Shown: positions 26,408 to 40,730 of the stretch, piece by piece
Numbering within the stretch: the stretch's first letter is position 1
Layout of the letters: each line of letters begins with the position of its first letter
Assembly: GCF_001921215.1 (NCBI RefSeq)
Contig: NZ_MSIF01000003.1
Coordinates: 186,001-250,000 of the forward strand
DNA: 64,000 bases
Direction of reading: 5' to 3'
From: Actinophytocola xinjiangensis
GTDB lineage: Bacteria; Actinomycetota; Actinomycetes; Mycobacteriales; Pseudonocardiaceae
Position numbers and translations under genes: made by a program
The notes under the pieces: model-generated
Told to the model about the DNA's origin: nothing
Databases searched by the model: none
Seen by the model: only the letters and a program-made list of their open reading frames with translations

Positions 26408-26887
26408 AGCGCATACACCTTCCCGCCGGAGTGTGATGTGCCGCTCGTCCGATCTTCAAGTGACCTTGGTACACCATGACCTGGCCGGTCCGAAACCAAC
26501 AGTTTTCCCATTGGGACCGTCCCCTTCATATCCATTCCACTGTGGACACTCGTGGCCTGCGAACATCGGATCCGTGACCGGCGTCACGGGTGGGAAAACT
26601 TCCCACAAGGTCGCCGTCAGTGGTCCACCATGTGGTCACCCACAGTGAGAGATCACGGACCGTGATCGGTTCGGCACCGGACGCGTCGCTCTCGGGCCGC
26701 CGGAGAACTGACAGGTCCACCACTCGCGGTCCAGTGGATTTGGACGTTCTCCACAACCAGGGCCGCGTAGTCTGCGGTGATGGCGACATGGCGCGGCTCG
26801 CCGGCAGCCGGAAGTGTTGGGCGCACTGCCGGGGCAGCCCATGTCGCGGCTTGCGCAACCGTCGTCTAGCAGGAGGGGCTCGGTCGG
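26408..26887. promoter_or_regulatory. 480-bp divergent intergenic region
   Basis: Holds the promoters for the terpene genes (minus) and the long acyl-CoA carboxylase (plus). It is less GC-rich than the flanking genes, particularly 26450-26600. I see no credible gene in it and no operator I can name. An AGGAGGGG ribosome site for the carboxylase lies at its right end. Confidence 0.5.
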
Positions 26888-32350
<5,463 letters not shown>

Positions 32351-32356
32351 GCGGAA

Positions 32357-32911
32357 TCAGGTCGTGTCCGGGTCGAAGCGGGCGAAGCCGGGGAGCCGTG
32401 GGAGCTCCTCGGCCTGGTACAGCAGGCTGGCGTAGACCACGGCCAGCGACGCCAGCTCCGGCCCGGACAGCCGCAGCGGCTGGAGGTCGTGCAGCACCAG
32501 GGTGACCACGAAGTCGACCGGCTCGGGCAGGAACTCGGCGACCGACGGGTGCCGGTAGGACACCCACCGGCCGTGGTCGAGGACCAGCAGGCGCTGGTCG
32601 GTCAGCACGACGCGCCGCAGACCCTGTGGCCGCCAGGACGGTTCGACCTCGCCCCGGAGGAACCGCACGGCGTTGGGCGCCCCGAGCAGGCCGGCGGTGA
32701 TCCGCTCCCCCAGCTCCAGGTAGTCGTAGCGGGCGACGTCGACGTGACCGTCGAAGTAGGCGATCTCCTCGACGTCTAGCCGCAGCGACGTCGGGACGCC
32801 CTCGGGATGCGCGCCGCCCACGAGGTGGTGGTAGCGGCGGGCGGCCTCGAACAGCAGGTCCTCGATCTCGTCGGGGTGCATGTCCCCCGGGCGCCAGCCT
32901 GGTCCCCGCAC
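32357..32911 (-). CDS. hypothetical protein
   Basis: A 184-residue soluble protein with no signal peptide. It contains YDYLELGERITAGLLG, RRVVLTDQRLLVLDHGRWVSY (a beta-hairpin resembling pleckstrin-like VLTxxRLLVL folds) and a C-terminal helix (LASLAVVYASLLYQAEEL). I cannot name a family. GTG 32911 is chosen because AGGAGG stands 8 nt before it; ATG 32881 would be ten codons shorter. It lies 41 nt after the gamma-glutamyltransferase-like gene and may be the last gene of that operon. It nearly abuts the convergent carboxylase gene. Confidence 0.65.
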   Translation of the reverse strand: MRGPGWRPGDMHPDEIEDLLFEAARRYHHLVGGAHPEGVPTSLRLDVEEIAYFDGHVDVARYDYLELGERITAGLLGAPNAVRFLRGEVEPSWRPQGLRRVVLTDQRLLVLDHGRWVSYRHPSVAEFLPEPVDFVVTLVLHDLQPLRLSGPELASLAVVYASLLYQAEELPRLPGFARFDPDTT

Positions 32912-32952
32912 GGTGACCACCTCCTCCGGCCGGGACCATAGTGGAGGGTTGG

Positions 32953-34746
32953 TCAGCGGCCCACCGCGTACCCCTGCATGCCGCGCGGGTTGGCCCCGGC
33001 GGAGAGGATGCCGGTTTCCGGGTCCCGGGCCACCGCGCACAGCCGGCCCTCCGACCACGGTTCGCCGACGGTCACGTCGTGGCCCCGGCGGCGCAGCTCG
33101 GCGATGGTGTCCGCGCCGAGCCGGCTCTCCACGGTGAGCGAGCCGGGACGCATCGCCCGGGGGTAGAACGAGCCGGTGAAGCTGTCGTTGTGCCAGTTCG
33201 GCGCGTCGATGGCGCCCTGCAGGTCCAGCTGCCCGCGCACCGGCGCCCGGTGCAGGACGGCCAGGAAGAAGTGGAAGCTCCACTGGTCCTGCTGGTCGCC
33301 GCCCGGGGTGCCGAAGGCCATCACCGGTTCGCCGCCGCGCAGCGCCAGCGACGGGGTGAGCGTGGTCCGGGGCCGCCGGCCGGGGGTCAGCGAGTTCGGC
33401 AGACCGGGTTGCAGCCAGGCCATCTGCAGGCGGGTGCCGAGCGGGAAGCCGAGCGCGGGGATCACCGGGTTGGCGTGCAGCCACCCGCCGCTGGGGGTGG
33501 TGGCGACCAGGTTGCCGTGCCGGTCGACGACGTCGAGGTGGCAGGTGTCGCCCCGGCTGGCGCCGGTGTCCATGACGGTGGGTTCGCCGGCGCCGGCGGC
33601 CACCGGGATGTCGGCGGCCTCGCCCAGGGCGTAGTCGCTCAGTCGCGGGGCGCGTCCGCCGGGGCTGCCGGGGCGCAGTTCGGTCGACGCGCGGTCGCCG
33701 ATCAGTGAGCGGCGCTGCGCGGTGTAGCCGGGGGACAACAACTCGGTCATCGGCACGCCGTCACCGGCGTCGCCGTACCAGGCCTCGCGGTCGGCCATCG
33801 CGAGCTTGGTGCCCTCGACGAGGGTGTGCACGTAGTCGGCGGTGCCCGCCTCGGGCAGGACGTCCGGGGCCAGCGCCAGCTGCTGGAGGAACGCCGGGCC
33901 CTGGGTCCACGGCCCGGCCTTGCACACCGTCCAGCCGTCGCGGTCGTAGGTCAGCGGCGGCTCGTAGGTGGCCTCGTAGGCGGCGAGGTCGTCACCGGTG
34001 AGGGTGCCGGCGTGCCGCTCGCCGGAGGTGTCGAGGACCTCGGTGGCGGCGAACGCGGCCAGTTCCTCGGCGATGAAACCCTCCCGCCACGCGCGCCGGG
34101 CGGCCTCGATCTGGGTCTCGCGGCCCGGTCCGGCCGCCTCGGCCTCGGCGACCAGCCGCCGCCAGGTGCCGGCCAGCGCCCGGTTGGCCAGCAGCTCACC
34201 CGGCGCGGGCGAGCGCCCGCCCGGCAGGTAGACCTCCGCCGAGGAGGGCCACTCGGTCTCGAACAGCTCGCGGACGGTCTCGATGGTCTCGCCGATGCGT
34301 TCCACCGCCGGGGCGCCGTGCTCGGCGTAGCCGATGGCGTAGGAGAGCACATCGGCCAGGCGGCGGGTGCCGTGGTCACGCAGCAGCAGCATCCAGGCGT
34401 CGAACGCGCCGGGGACCGCGGCGGCCAGCGACCCGGTCCCGGGCACCAGGTCCAGGCCAAGCGAGCGGTAGTGCCCGATGGTCGCACCGGCCGGGGCCGG
34501 GCCCTGACCACACAGGACGGTGGGCCGCCCGCCGGCCGGGGCCAGGATCATCGGCACCTCGCCGGCCGGGCCGTTGAGGTGCGGTTCGACGACGTGCAGC
34601 ACGAACCCGGCGGCCACGGCCGCGTCGAAGGCGTTGCCGCCGTCCTCCAGCACGGCCATCGCGGTGCTGGAGGCCAGCCAGTGGGTCGAGGAGACCATGC
34701 CGAAAGTGCCCTGCAGAGTGGGTCTGGTGGTGAAGGACAACGGCAC
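32953..34746 (-). CDS. gamma-glutamyltransferase-family Ntn hydrolase
   Basis: A 597-residue GGT-like protein. The autoprocessing nucleophile is predicted at Thr401 in RGDTCHLDVVDRHGN, where the family normally has a Thr-Thr/Ser-His-x-x-V-V-D run; the second position here is Cys. EDGGNAFDAAVAAGFVLHVVEPH near the N-terminus and GTPGGDQQ near the C-terminus are the other family hallmarks. No signal peptide is seen, so it is likely cytosolic, unlike classical GGT. GTG 34746 is listed, but GAGGAG lies so close that TTG 34740 may be the real start. It is co-transcribed with TctABC, hinting at hydrolysis of the transported compound. Confidence 0.88.
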   Translation of the reverse strand: MPLSFTTRPTLQGTFGMVSSTHWLASSTAMAVLEDGGNAFDAAVAAGFVLHVVEPHLNGPAGEVPMILAPAGGRPTVLCGQGPAPAGATIGHYRSLGLDLVPGTGSLAAAVPGAFDAWMLLLRDHGTRRLADVLSYAIGYAEHGAPAVERIGETIETVRELFETEWPSSAEVYLPGGRSPAPGELLANRALAGTWRRLVAEAEAAGPGRETQIEAARRAWREGFIAEELAAFAATEVLDTSGERHAGTLTGDDLAAYEATYEPPLTYDRDGWTVCKAGPWTQGPAFLQQLALAPDVLPEAGTADYVHTLVEGTKLAMADREAWYGDAGDGVPMTELLSPGYTAQRRSLIGDRASTELRPGSPGGRAPRLSDYALGEAADIPVAAGAGEPTVMDTGASRGDTCHLDVVDRHGNLVATTPSGGWLHANPVIPALGFPLGTRLQMAWLQPGLPNSLTPGRRPRTTLTPSLALRGGEPVMAFGTPGGDQQDQWSFHFFLAVLHRAPVRGQLDLQGAIDAPNWHNDSFTGSFYPRAMRPGSLTVESRLGADTIAELRRRGHDVTVGEPWSEGRLCAVARDPETGILSAGANPRGMQGYAVGR

Positions 34747-34749
34747 TCC

Positions 34750-36267
34750 TCAACTGGTCGGCGCGCTGGCCGCGCGGTCGGTGGCCCGGCGACGACGAGC
34801 CCGGTGAATCGGCACGAGCACGACGACGACCAGCATCGCAGCGTAGATGACCGGCGCTATCGGACCACTGACGAAGTAGGCGAGGTCACCCTGGGCCAGG
34901 AACAGTCCCTCGCGCAGGTGCTTCTCGATCAGCGGCCCGAGGATCAGCCCGAGGATCAGTGGCGTGAGGTTGAACTTCAGCTTGCGCAGGAAGTAGCCGG
35001 CGATGCCGGCGACCGCCAGCGTGTAGGCGCCGAGCATGCTGTTCGTGGCGCTGAAGGCACCGACCGTGGCCACCAGCAGGATGGCGACCGCCAGCACGTG
35101 CGCCGGGATCCGCAGCATGCTCACCCACACGCCGATCAGCGGGATGTTGAGCACCAGCAACATGATGTTGCCGATGTACATCGACGCGATCACGCCCCAG
35201 AAGATGTCCGGGTGCTGGTCGACCAGCAGCGGTCCTGGCTGGATGCCCTGGATCATCAGCGCGGACAGGATCAGCGCCAGCGTCGCCGAGAACGGCAGGC
35301 CAAGCGAGAGCACCGGCACCATGCCCGAGGTGGCCGCCGCGTTGTTCGCGGCCTCCGGCCCGGCGACGCCCTCGATGGCGCCGGTGCCCAGCTGCTTGCG
35401 GTACTTGGACAGTTTCTGCTCGGCGCGGTAGGAGGCGAAGCTGGACATGGCGGCCGAAGGTCCCGGCAGCAGTCCGAACAGGAACCCGATCACCGAGCCC
35501 CGGCCCCACGGCGCCCACGAGCGGCGCCACTCCTCCCGGGAGGGCACCATGTCCCGCACCCGCACCCGCGCCACCTTCGGCGTCCGGCCGCTGTCCTCCA
35601 TCAGCGAGAAGACCTCGGCGATGCCGTACAGGCCGATGGCCACCGCGACCACCGGCAGGCCCGACGCGAGGTCCAGCGAGCCGAAGGTGAACCGGTAGAC
35701 CGAGGTGACCTGCTCCTGGCCGACGGTACCCAGCGCGAGCCCCACCGCCAGCGGGAACATGCTGCTCATCAGGGTGCCGCCGGAGATCCGGGACAGCATG
35801 ATCAGCCCGCACACCATGACGGCGAAGAACTCCGCCGGCCCGAAGTCCAGGCCCAGGTCGGCCAGCGACGGGGAGAACGCGGCGACCAGCGTGATCGACA
35901 CGGTGGCCGCGATCAGCGAGCCGACCGCCATGATGAACAGCGTCGGCCCGGCCCGTCCCTTCTTGGTGAGCTGGTAGCCGTCGATGGTGGTGACCACCGA
36001 CGCGGTCTCCCCCGGCACGTTGAGCAACACCGAGGTCGTCGACCCGCCGTACATCCCGCCGTAGTAGATGCCGGCGATCATGATCACGGCGGCGGCCGGG
36101 CTGAGCGTGTAGGTGAACGGCAGGATCAGCGCGGCGCCGGCCACCGGACCCAGCCCGGGGATGACGCCGATCGTCGTTCCGATGAGGACACCGATGAACG
36201 CCGCGAGCAGGTTCTCCGGTGTGACCGCGACGCCGAACCCGTAGGCGAGTCCTTCCAGCGCGTCCAT
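34750..36267 (-). CDS. tctA: tripartite tricarboxylate transporter large membrane subunit
   Basis: A 505-residue, roughly twelve-span TctA protein. Signatures include GTTIGVIPGLGPVAG, IYYGGMYGGSTTSVLLNVPGE and the second-half repeat GFLFGLLPGPSAAMSSF with GLPFSATLALIL. TctA forms the translocation path with TctB, using the membrane potential or sodium gradient, and takes substrate from the TctC binding protein encoded in the same operon. It is 3 nt downstream of tctB and 3 nt upstream of the GGT-like gene. The substrate of Tct systems varies widely (citrate, other carboxylates, aromatics). Confidence 0.93.
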   Translation of the reverse strand: MDALEGLAYGFGVAVTPENLLAAFIGVLIGTTIGVIPGLGPVAGAALILPFTYTLSPAAAVIMIAGIYYGGMYGGSTTSVLLNVPGETASVVTTIDGYQLTKKGRAGPTLFIMAVGSLIAATVSITLVAAFSPSLADLGLDFGPAEFFAVMVCGLIMLSRISGGTLMSSMFPLAVGLALGTVGQEQVTSVYRFTFGSLDLASGLPVVAVAIGLYGIAEVFSLMEDSGRTPKVARVRVRDMVPSREEWRRSWAPWGRGSVIGFLFGLLPGPSAAMSSFASYRAEQKLSKYRKQLGTGAIEGVAGPEAANNAAATSGMVPVLSLGLPFSATLALILSALMIQGIQPGPLLVDQHPDIFWGVIASMYIGNIMLLVLNIPLIGVWVSMLRIPAHVLAVAILLVATVGAFSATNSMLGAYTLAVAGIAGYFLRKLKFNLTPLILGLILGPLIEKHLREGLFLAQGDLAYFVSGPIAPVIYAAMLVVVVLVPIHRARRRRATDRAASAPTS

Positions 36268-36270
36268 TCG

Positions 36271-36768
36271 CTACACCCCCGTCAGGGACGGGAACGACAC
36301 CTCGAGCAGGACCACGAACAGCAGGTGGACCGCGACACCCAGCCCGCACCCGTACAGCGCCGAGCGCAGCCAGGTTCCGGCCCCGAGCACCCGCAGCGCC
36401 ACCACCGCGAAGGCCGACCCGCTGATCAGCAGGCCCAGCAGCGGCAGTGCGACGAGCAGTCCCACCAGCGCGCCGAGCACGGTCAGCATCCGTCGCCGCC
36501 GCAGCCCGCGCGGCAGGGTGTAGGTCGCGTCCTCGTCGCGTCCGCGCAGCGCCTCCAGCCCGGTCAGCACGCTGATCACGGCGAACGCCAGGCCGACGGC
36601 CACCGGGAACAGCCCGGCGCCCGGACGGTCCTCGGTGCCCAGCGGCAGCAGCAGCGCCTGCCACAGGTAGGCCAGCGACGCCACCAGCCCGGCGATCGCC
36701 GCCATCAGCCGGCCACGCCACAGCGGTAGGGCCGTGCTCTCGTCCCGTTCCACCGCCTGCTCGGTCAT
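36271..36768 (-). CDS. tctB: tripartite tricarboxylate transporter small membrane subunit
   Basis: A 165-residue four-span TctB-type protein. It has the typical GAGLFPVAVGLAFAVISV segment after the first span, a basic cytoplasmic loop (GLRRRRM), and two closing spans. It is needed for TctA-mediated uptake. ATG 36768, 7 nt after the tctC stop codon, is used; an in-frame upstream ATG would overlap tctC heavily and is rejected. Confidence 0.88.
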   Translation of the reverse strand: MTEQAVERDESTALPLWRGRLMAAIAGLVASLAYLWQALLLPLGTEDRPGAGLFPVAVGLAFAVISVLTGLEALRGRDEDATYTLPRGLRRRRMLTVLGALVGLLVALPLLGLLISGSAFAVVALRVLGAGTWLRSALYGCGLGVAVHLLFVVLLEVSFPSLTGV

Positions 36769-36775
36769 CGCCGCC

Positions 36776-37759
36776 TCACCCTTCGACGAGTTCGGCGAAG
36801 GCCTCGGTGTCGGCCTTGATCTTCGCGGCGAAGTCGGCGGCGTCCGAGGGGGCGTAGACGTAGCCGTTCTGGTCGAGGAACTCACGGAACTCGTCGCTGT
36901 CCACGACGGCCTGGTGCGCCTCGGTCAGCCGCTTGCGGGCGTCCTCGGGCAGGCCCTTGGGCGCGATGACGCCCGAGCGGTCGGGGGTCAGCCGCACGTC
37001 GAACCCGGCCTCGGTGATCGCCTCGGACGGCAGGAAGGTGTAGTCCCCGTCGGTGAACACCACCAGCAGCCGCAGATCCTCCGACTGCACCAGGCCGGCG
37101 AGCCCGGCGGGGTTGACCGCCACCGCGTCGACCCGCCCGCCGAGCACGGCGGTGATCGCCTCGGAACCACCGCCGGAGAACGGGACGGTGGTGAACTCGG
37201 CGCCGGAGACCCGCGCGAACTCCTGCAGTTGCAGGTCCTTGACGTTGCCGGCGCCGCCGACGGAGATGGTGCGCTTGCCCGGTTCGGCGCGCATCGCCTC
37301 GACGAAGGCGGCGAAGTCGTCCCACGGCGCGTCCGCCTTGACCGCGACCGCCGTCGGCTCGTCACCGAACCCGCCGATGCACTCGTAGTCGTCGGTGGTG
37401 GCGTAGGACAGGTCGTCGTTGCGGTGCACCTGCAGGGCCAGCGGGGAACTGTGGCCGTAGCCGATGGTGTAGCCGTCGGCCGGGGCGGTGACCACGGCGT
37501 TGGTGCCGATGGTGCCCGAGCCGCCCTCGCGGTTCTCCACCACGATCTGCGTCCCGAGTTCCTTGCCGAGCTGGCGGGCGTACTGCCGCGCGACGGGGTC
37601 GCCGGAACCGCCGGCGCTGTAGGGAACGATGAGTTTCACTGGTTTGGTGGGGTAGTTCCCGCTACCGCCCGCCGCGCCGCAGGCGCCGAGCACGAGGGAC
37701 ATACCGACGGCAGCGACCGCTGCCGCCCGGATCACGCGACTGTTCCTTCCCGTACGCAC
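36776..37759 (-). CDS. tctC: tripartite tricarboxylate transporter substrate-binding lipoprotein
   Basis: A 327-residue TctC/BugT-type extracytoplasmic solute receptor anchored as a lipoprotein: signal peptide with lipobox VLGACG, Cys27. The mature protein begins YPTKPVKLIVPYSAGGSGD, the classical Bug-family opening; VVENREGGSGTIGTNAV and GYTIGYGHSSPLA follow. The binding pocket region carries GGAGNVKDLQL and PFSGGGSEAITAVLGG. It delivers a carboxylate-type substrate to TctAB. GTG 37759 is the start. The neighbouring hydrolases and FAD oxidase suggest an amino- or gamma-glutamyl-containing substrate. Confidence 0.93.
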   Translation of the reverse strand: MRTGRNSRVIRAAAVAAVGMSLVLGACGAAGGSGNYPTKPVKLIVPYSAGGSGDPVARQYARQLGKELGTQIVVENREGGSGTIGTNAVVTAPADGYTIGYGHSSPLALQVHRNDDLSYATTDDYECIGGFGDEPTAVAVKADAPWDDFAAFVEAMRAEPGKRTISVGGAGNVKDLQLQEFARVSGAEFTTVPFSGGGSEAITAVLGGRVDAVAVNPAGLAGLVQSEDLRLLVVFTDGDYTFLPSEAITEAGFDVRLTPDRSGVIAPKGLPEDARKRLTEAHQAVVDSDEFREFLDQNGYVYAPSDAADFAAKIKADTEAFAELVEG

Positions 37760-37795
37760 TGATGGGTCCGCCTTCCTTGTCAGTTCGGTGCGGGG

Positions 37796-39538
37796 CTACC
37801 ACCCCAACGCGTAGGCGACCCGACGTGGATCGGCGGCACCGAAGTACCCGCGACCGTCCACCTCGGCCCGTATGGCGCCGACCGAGCCGGCGACCCCGGT
37901 CAGCTCCGGCCAGCTCTCGACCCGGTGTCCCTTCGCCACGAGGCCGGCGGCCACCTCCCGGCCGGCCCGGCCCTCCAGCCGGACCAGGCCGGCGTGGTAC
38001 GGGTGCGGGTCGTGGGTGCCCGGGTAGCTGTAGGTGGCGGCCCTCGGGACCTCGACGGCGGCCTGCGGGTCGAGCCCGTGGTCCAGGTGCGCGACGAGGA
38101 ACTGCACCATGGCCTGCGGCTGCACGTCCGCGCCCGGTGTGCCGTAGGGCATCACGAACTCGCCCGGCTTGACGACCAGGCCCGGGTTGGGCGTCAGGCG
38201 CGGGCGTTTGCCTGGCCGGATGCTGGCCGGATGCCGCTGGTCGATCCAGGACTGGACGCCCCGGCTGGAGATGATGAACCCGAGCCCCGGCACGATCGGG
38301 GTGCCGGTGACACCGTCGCTGGGCGTCGCGGAGAACGCGTTGCCGGCACTGTCCACGACACACAGGTAGCTGGTGTCCGGTTGCGACGGACCGCCGGCCG
38401 GTGTGGGGAACCGCCACTGGCTGGGCTCCGGCTCCGGGGTGCCGTTGAACGCCCAGGCGTCGCCCGGGGCCGGCATGCCGGGGCTCGCGGCGCCCAGGTC
38501 GATGCCGGCGCGGCGGGTGGCGGCGTACTCCGGGGACAGCAGGCCCTCGACCGGAACCGGCACGAAGCGCGGGTCGCCGTAGTACCGGTCGCGGTCGGCG
38601 AACGCGGCCTTCAGCGCCTCCAGGATGACGTGGTAGTAGTCGGTTCCGCCCAGGGGCAGGGCGGCGAGGTCGTAGCCGGCGAGGATGCCGAGCGTCTGGA
38701 GCACGACCGGGCCCTGGCACCACGGCCCGCAGCCGTAGACCCGCGCCCCCCGGTAGTCCACCGACAGCGCGTCCTCGACCTCCGGCTCGAACCCGGCGAG
38801 GTCCTGTTCGGACAGCCAGCCGCCGCCCTCGCGGCTGAACCGCACCAGTTCGGCGGCGATGTCGCCCCGGTAGAACCGGTCGCGGGCCGCGGCGATCCCC
38901 GCCTCGCGGGTGGTGCCGGTGGCGTCGGCGTCGCCGAGCCGGGTGAGGGTCGCGGCCAGGTCGGTCTGCACGCAGCGCGCGCCGACCGGCAGCGGATCAC
39001 CGTGCGCGTCGAGGAACACCGAGGCGTTGCCCGGCCAGCGGCGCAGGTTGGCCACCGCCTTGGGCTCGGACATCGTGTCGTGCATGACCGCGTGCACCGG
39101 GAAGCCCTCGGCCGCCAGTTCGACGGCCGGCGCGGCGACCGCCCGCAACGACATCGTGCCGAAGCGTTCCAGCGCGGTCAGCCACGCGCCCATGGCCGCC
39201 GGCACCACCGAGCGCGGCAGCCCGACCGGGATGTGGCCGGTGCGGGTGAAGTAGTCGAGGTCGGTGCCGGCCGGCCAGTGCCCGAGCCCGCTGATCGTGG
39301 CGACCCGGCCGGTGTCGGCCTGGTACAGGCAGATCGGGGCGACGCCGCCGATGTTGGTCAGGTCGGGCTGGACCACGTTGAGGCACAGCCCGGCCGCCAC
39401 CCCGGCGTCCACGGCGTTGCCGCCCGCGTCCAGGATCCTGGTCGCGGCGAGGGAGGCGAGGTAGTGGCCGGTGGAGACCATGTAGCGCGAGCCCATGATC
39501 ACCGGTCGGCTGGTGCGCGGCACCCACTTGTCGCTCAT
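37796..39538 (-). CDS. second gamma-glutamyltransferase-family Ntn hydrolase
   Basis: A 580-residue GGT-like enzyme, clearly a distinct paralogue of the one at 32953. The predicted nucleophile is Thr389 in QPDTSYLCVVDSAGN. LDAGGNAVDAGVAAGLCLNVVQPD is the N-terminal family motif and MPYGTPGADVQPQAM the C-terminal one. No signal peptide is seen. It overlaps the upstream FAD oxidase gene by 4 nt (ATGA) and precedes tctC by 36 nt. Two GGT-like hydrolases flanking one Tct system suggests sequential or alternative cleavage of an amide or gamma-glutamyl bond. Confidence 0.88.
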   Translation of the reverse strand: MSDKWVPRTSRPVIMGSRYMVSTGHYLASLAATRILDAGGNAVDAGVAAGLCLNVVQPDLTNIGGVAPICLYQADTGRVATISGLGHWPAGTDLDYFTRTGHIPVGLPRSVVPAAMGAWLTALERFGTMSLRAVAAPAVELAAEGFPVHAVMHDTMSEPKAVANLRRWPGNASVFLDAHGDPLPVGARCVQTDLAATLTRLGDADATGTTREAGIAAARDRFYRGDIAAELVRFSREGGGWLSEQDLAGFEPEVEDALSVDYRGARVYGCGPWCQGPVVLQTLGILAGYDLAALPLGGTDYYHVILEALKAAFADRDRYYGDPRFVPVPVEGLLSPEYAATRRAGIDLGAASPGMPAPGDAWAFNGTPEPEPSQWRFPTPAGGPSQPDTSYLCVVDSAGNAFSATPSDGVTGTPIVPGLGFIISSRGVQSWIDQRHPASIRPGKRPRLTPNPGLVVKPGEFVMPYGTPGADVQPQAMVQFLVAHLDHGLDPQAAVEVPRAATYSYPGTHDPHPYHAGLVRLEGRAGREVAAGLVAKGHRVESWPELTGVAGSVGAIRAEVDGRGYFGAADPRRVAYALGW

Positions 39539-40686
39539 TGCTGTCCCGGCTTCCGTGGGGTTCGGGGTGGGGTGATCTCGGCGGCGCCGGCGAAACGCTC
39601 CGGGCGGAACGCCGCGAACAGCTCCTCCTCGCCGCCGAGCACCTCACCGGCGACCGCCGGGCCGAGGAACGGGGCGAGCGTGACGCCGCTGTGCGTGGCG
39701 ACGACGTAGAGCCACGGCGCGTCCGGGTGGCGCCCGGCGATCGTGCGGCCGTCGGCGGGCATGGCCCGCTGGCCGACGAGGACCCGGTTGATGACGGCGG
39801 CGTCCAGGTCGCGGATCAGCGCCCGCGCCCGGGTGAGCAGTTCGGCGCCGACGGCCGGGTCGGGCGGTACGCCGGGATCGGCGGTGGCGTCCAGGTCCAG
39901 TGCCTGGAGCTGGAGCCGGCCGCCGCCGGCCGGCCGCACGTTCAGCCAGGGGCTGGTGACCAGCCGGGACAGTTCGACGGGCACCGGGTCGGTCTCGGCG
40001 AGGTAGCCGACGGTGACGTCCCCCGGCTCACCGAAACCCAGGACCGGGACGTCCACACCGGCCAGCGCACCGAGTTCGGCGCTCCACCGGCCGGTGCAGG
40101 ACACGACGGTGTCGGCGGTGAGCACCGAGCCGTCGTCGAGGGTGACCGCGCAGCCCGTTGCGGTGGCCCGCAGGCCGGTCACCCCGGTGCGGGTGCGGAC
40201 CCGCGCGCCGGCCTCGCGGGCCAGCCGCAGCTGGTGGGCGAGGTAGGGCAGCGGGTAGCAGTGCGCCTCCTGGGTGAAGTGGGCGATGGTGTCGCAGTCG
40301 TCGGGTATGTTCACGCCCGGCAGCAGCGCGCGGGCGCGGTCCGGCGTGATCTGTTCGACCGGATAACCTCGGCCGGTCAACCGTTCCACGCGGGCGCGCA
40401 GGTCCCGCCGGTGGTTGTCGTCCATGGCGAACTCGACGTGCCCGTTGCCGTGGAACCAGTCCACGCCGCCGGCGGCCAGTTCGTGGTGGGCTCGCAGGCC
40501 GGCGAGGTTCAGGTCGTGGTAGGCGCGCGGCTCCTTGCCGTTGGCGTTGACCCAGGCGTAGGAGGTCGAGGACGTCCCCGTTCCCGGCACGTCACGTTCC
40601 ACCAGCGTCACGGCTGCTCCCCGGCGGGCGAGCGCCGAGGCGACCGACACGCCCACCACTCCGGCTCCGATCACGACCACGTCCAT
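39535..40686 (-). CDS. DAO-type FAD-dependent amine/amino acid oxidoreductase
   Basis: A 383-residue glycine oxidase/D-amino acid oxidase family flavoenzyme. The FAD-binding Rossmann motif VVIGAGVVGVSVASAL begins at residue 4 and the ribose-binding Glu ends strand 2 (TLVERD). STSYAWVNANGKEPRAYHDLN is a conserved substrate-side segment in this subgroup, and the C-terminal FAD loop is THSGVTLAPFLGP. It would oxidise a secondary or primary amine with release of an imine. ATG 40686 is preferred over the upstream in-frame start at 40707. It is the first gene of the GGT/Tct operon and is divergent from the RpiR regulator. Confidence 0.9.
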   Translation of the reverse strand: MDVVVIGAGVVGVSVASALARRGAAVTLVERDVPGTGTSSTSYAWVNANGKEPRAYHDLNLAGLRAHHELAAGGVDWFHGNGHVEFAMDDNHRRDLRARVERLTGRGYPVEQITPDRARALLPGVNIPDDCDTIAHFTQEAHCYPLPYLAHQLRLAREAGARVRTRTGVTGLRATATGCAVTLDDGSVLTADTVVSCTGRWSAELGALAGVDVPVLGFGEPGDVTVGYLAETDPVPVELSRLVTSPWLNVRPAGGGRLQLQALDLDATADPGVPPDPAVGAELLTRARALIRDLDAAVINRVLVGQRAMPADGRTIAGRHPDAPWLYVVATHSGVTLAPFLGPAVAGEVLGGEEELFAAFRPERFAGAAEITPPRTPRKPGQQ

Positions 40687-40702
40687 GCGGCAGAGCGTAA
40701 GA

Positions 40703-40715
40703 TTCACTACATGAA
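40703..40715. promoter_or_regulatory. candidate operator for the RpiR regulator
   Basis: TTCA-CTACA-TGAA, a short inverted repeat in the 44-bp gap between the FAD oxidase gene and the RpiR-family gene. Size and placement are right for a local regulator controlling both directions, but the repeat is short. Confidence 0.35.
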
Positions 40716-40730
40716 GGAGTCAATGACGTA

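Noticed and set aside
33826-36729. A 967-codon plus-strand frame across GGT and tctAB
   Set aside because: Shadow frame; the minus-strand genes have complete motifs and operon spacing.
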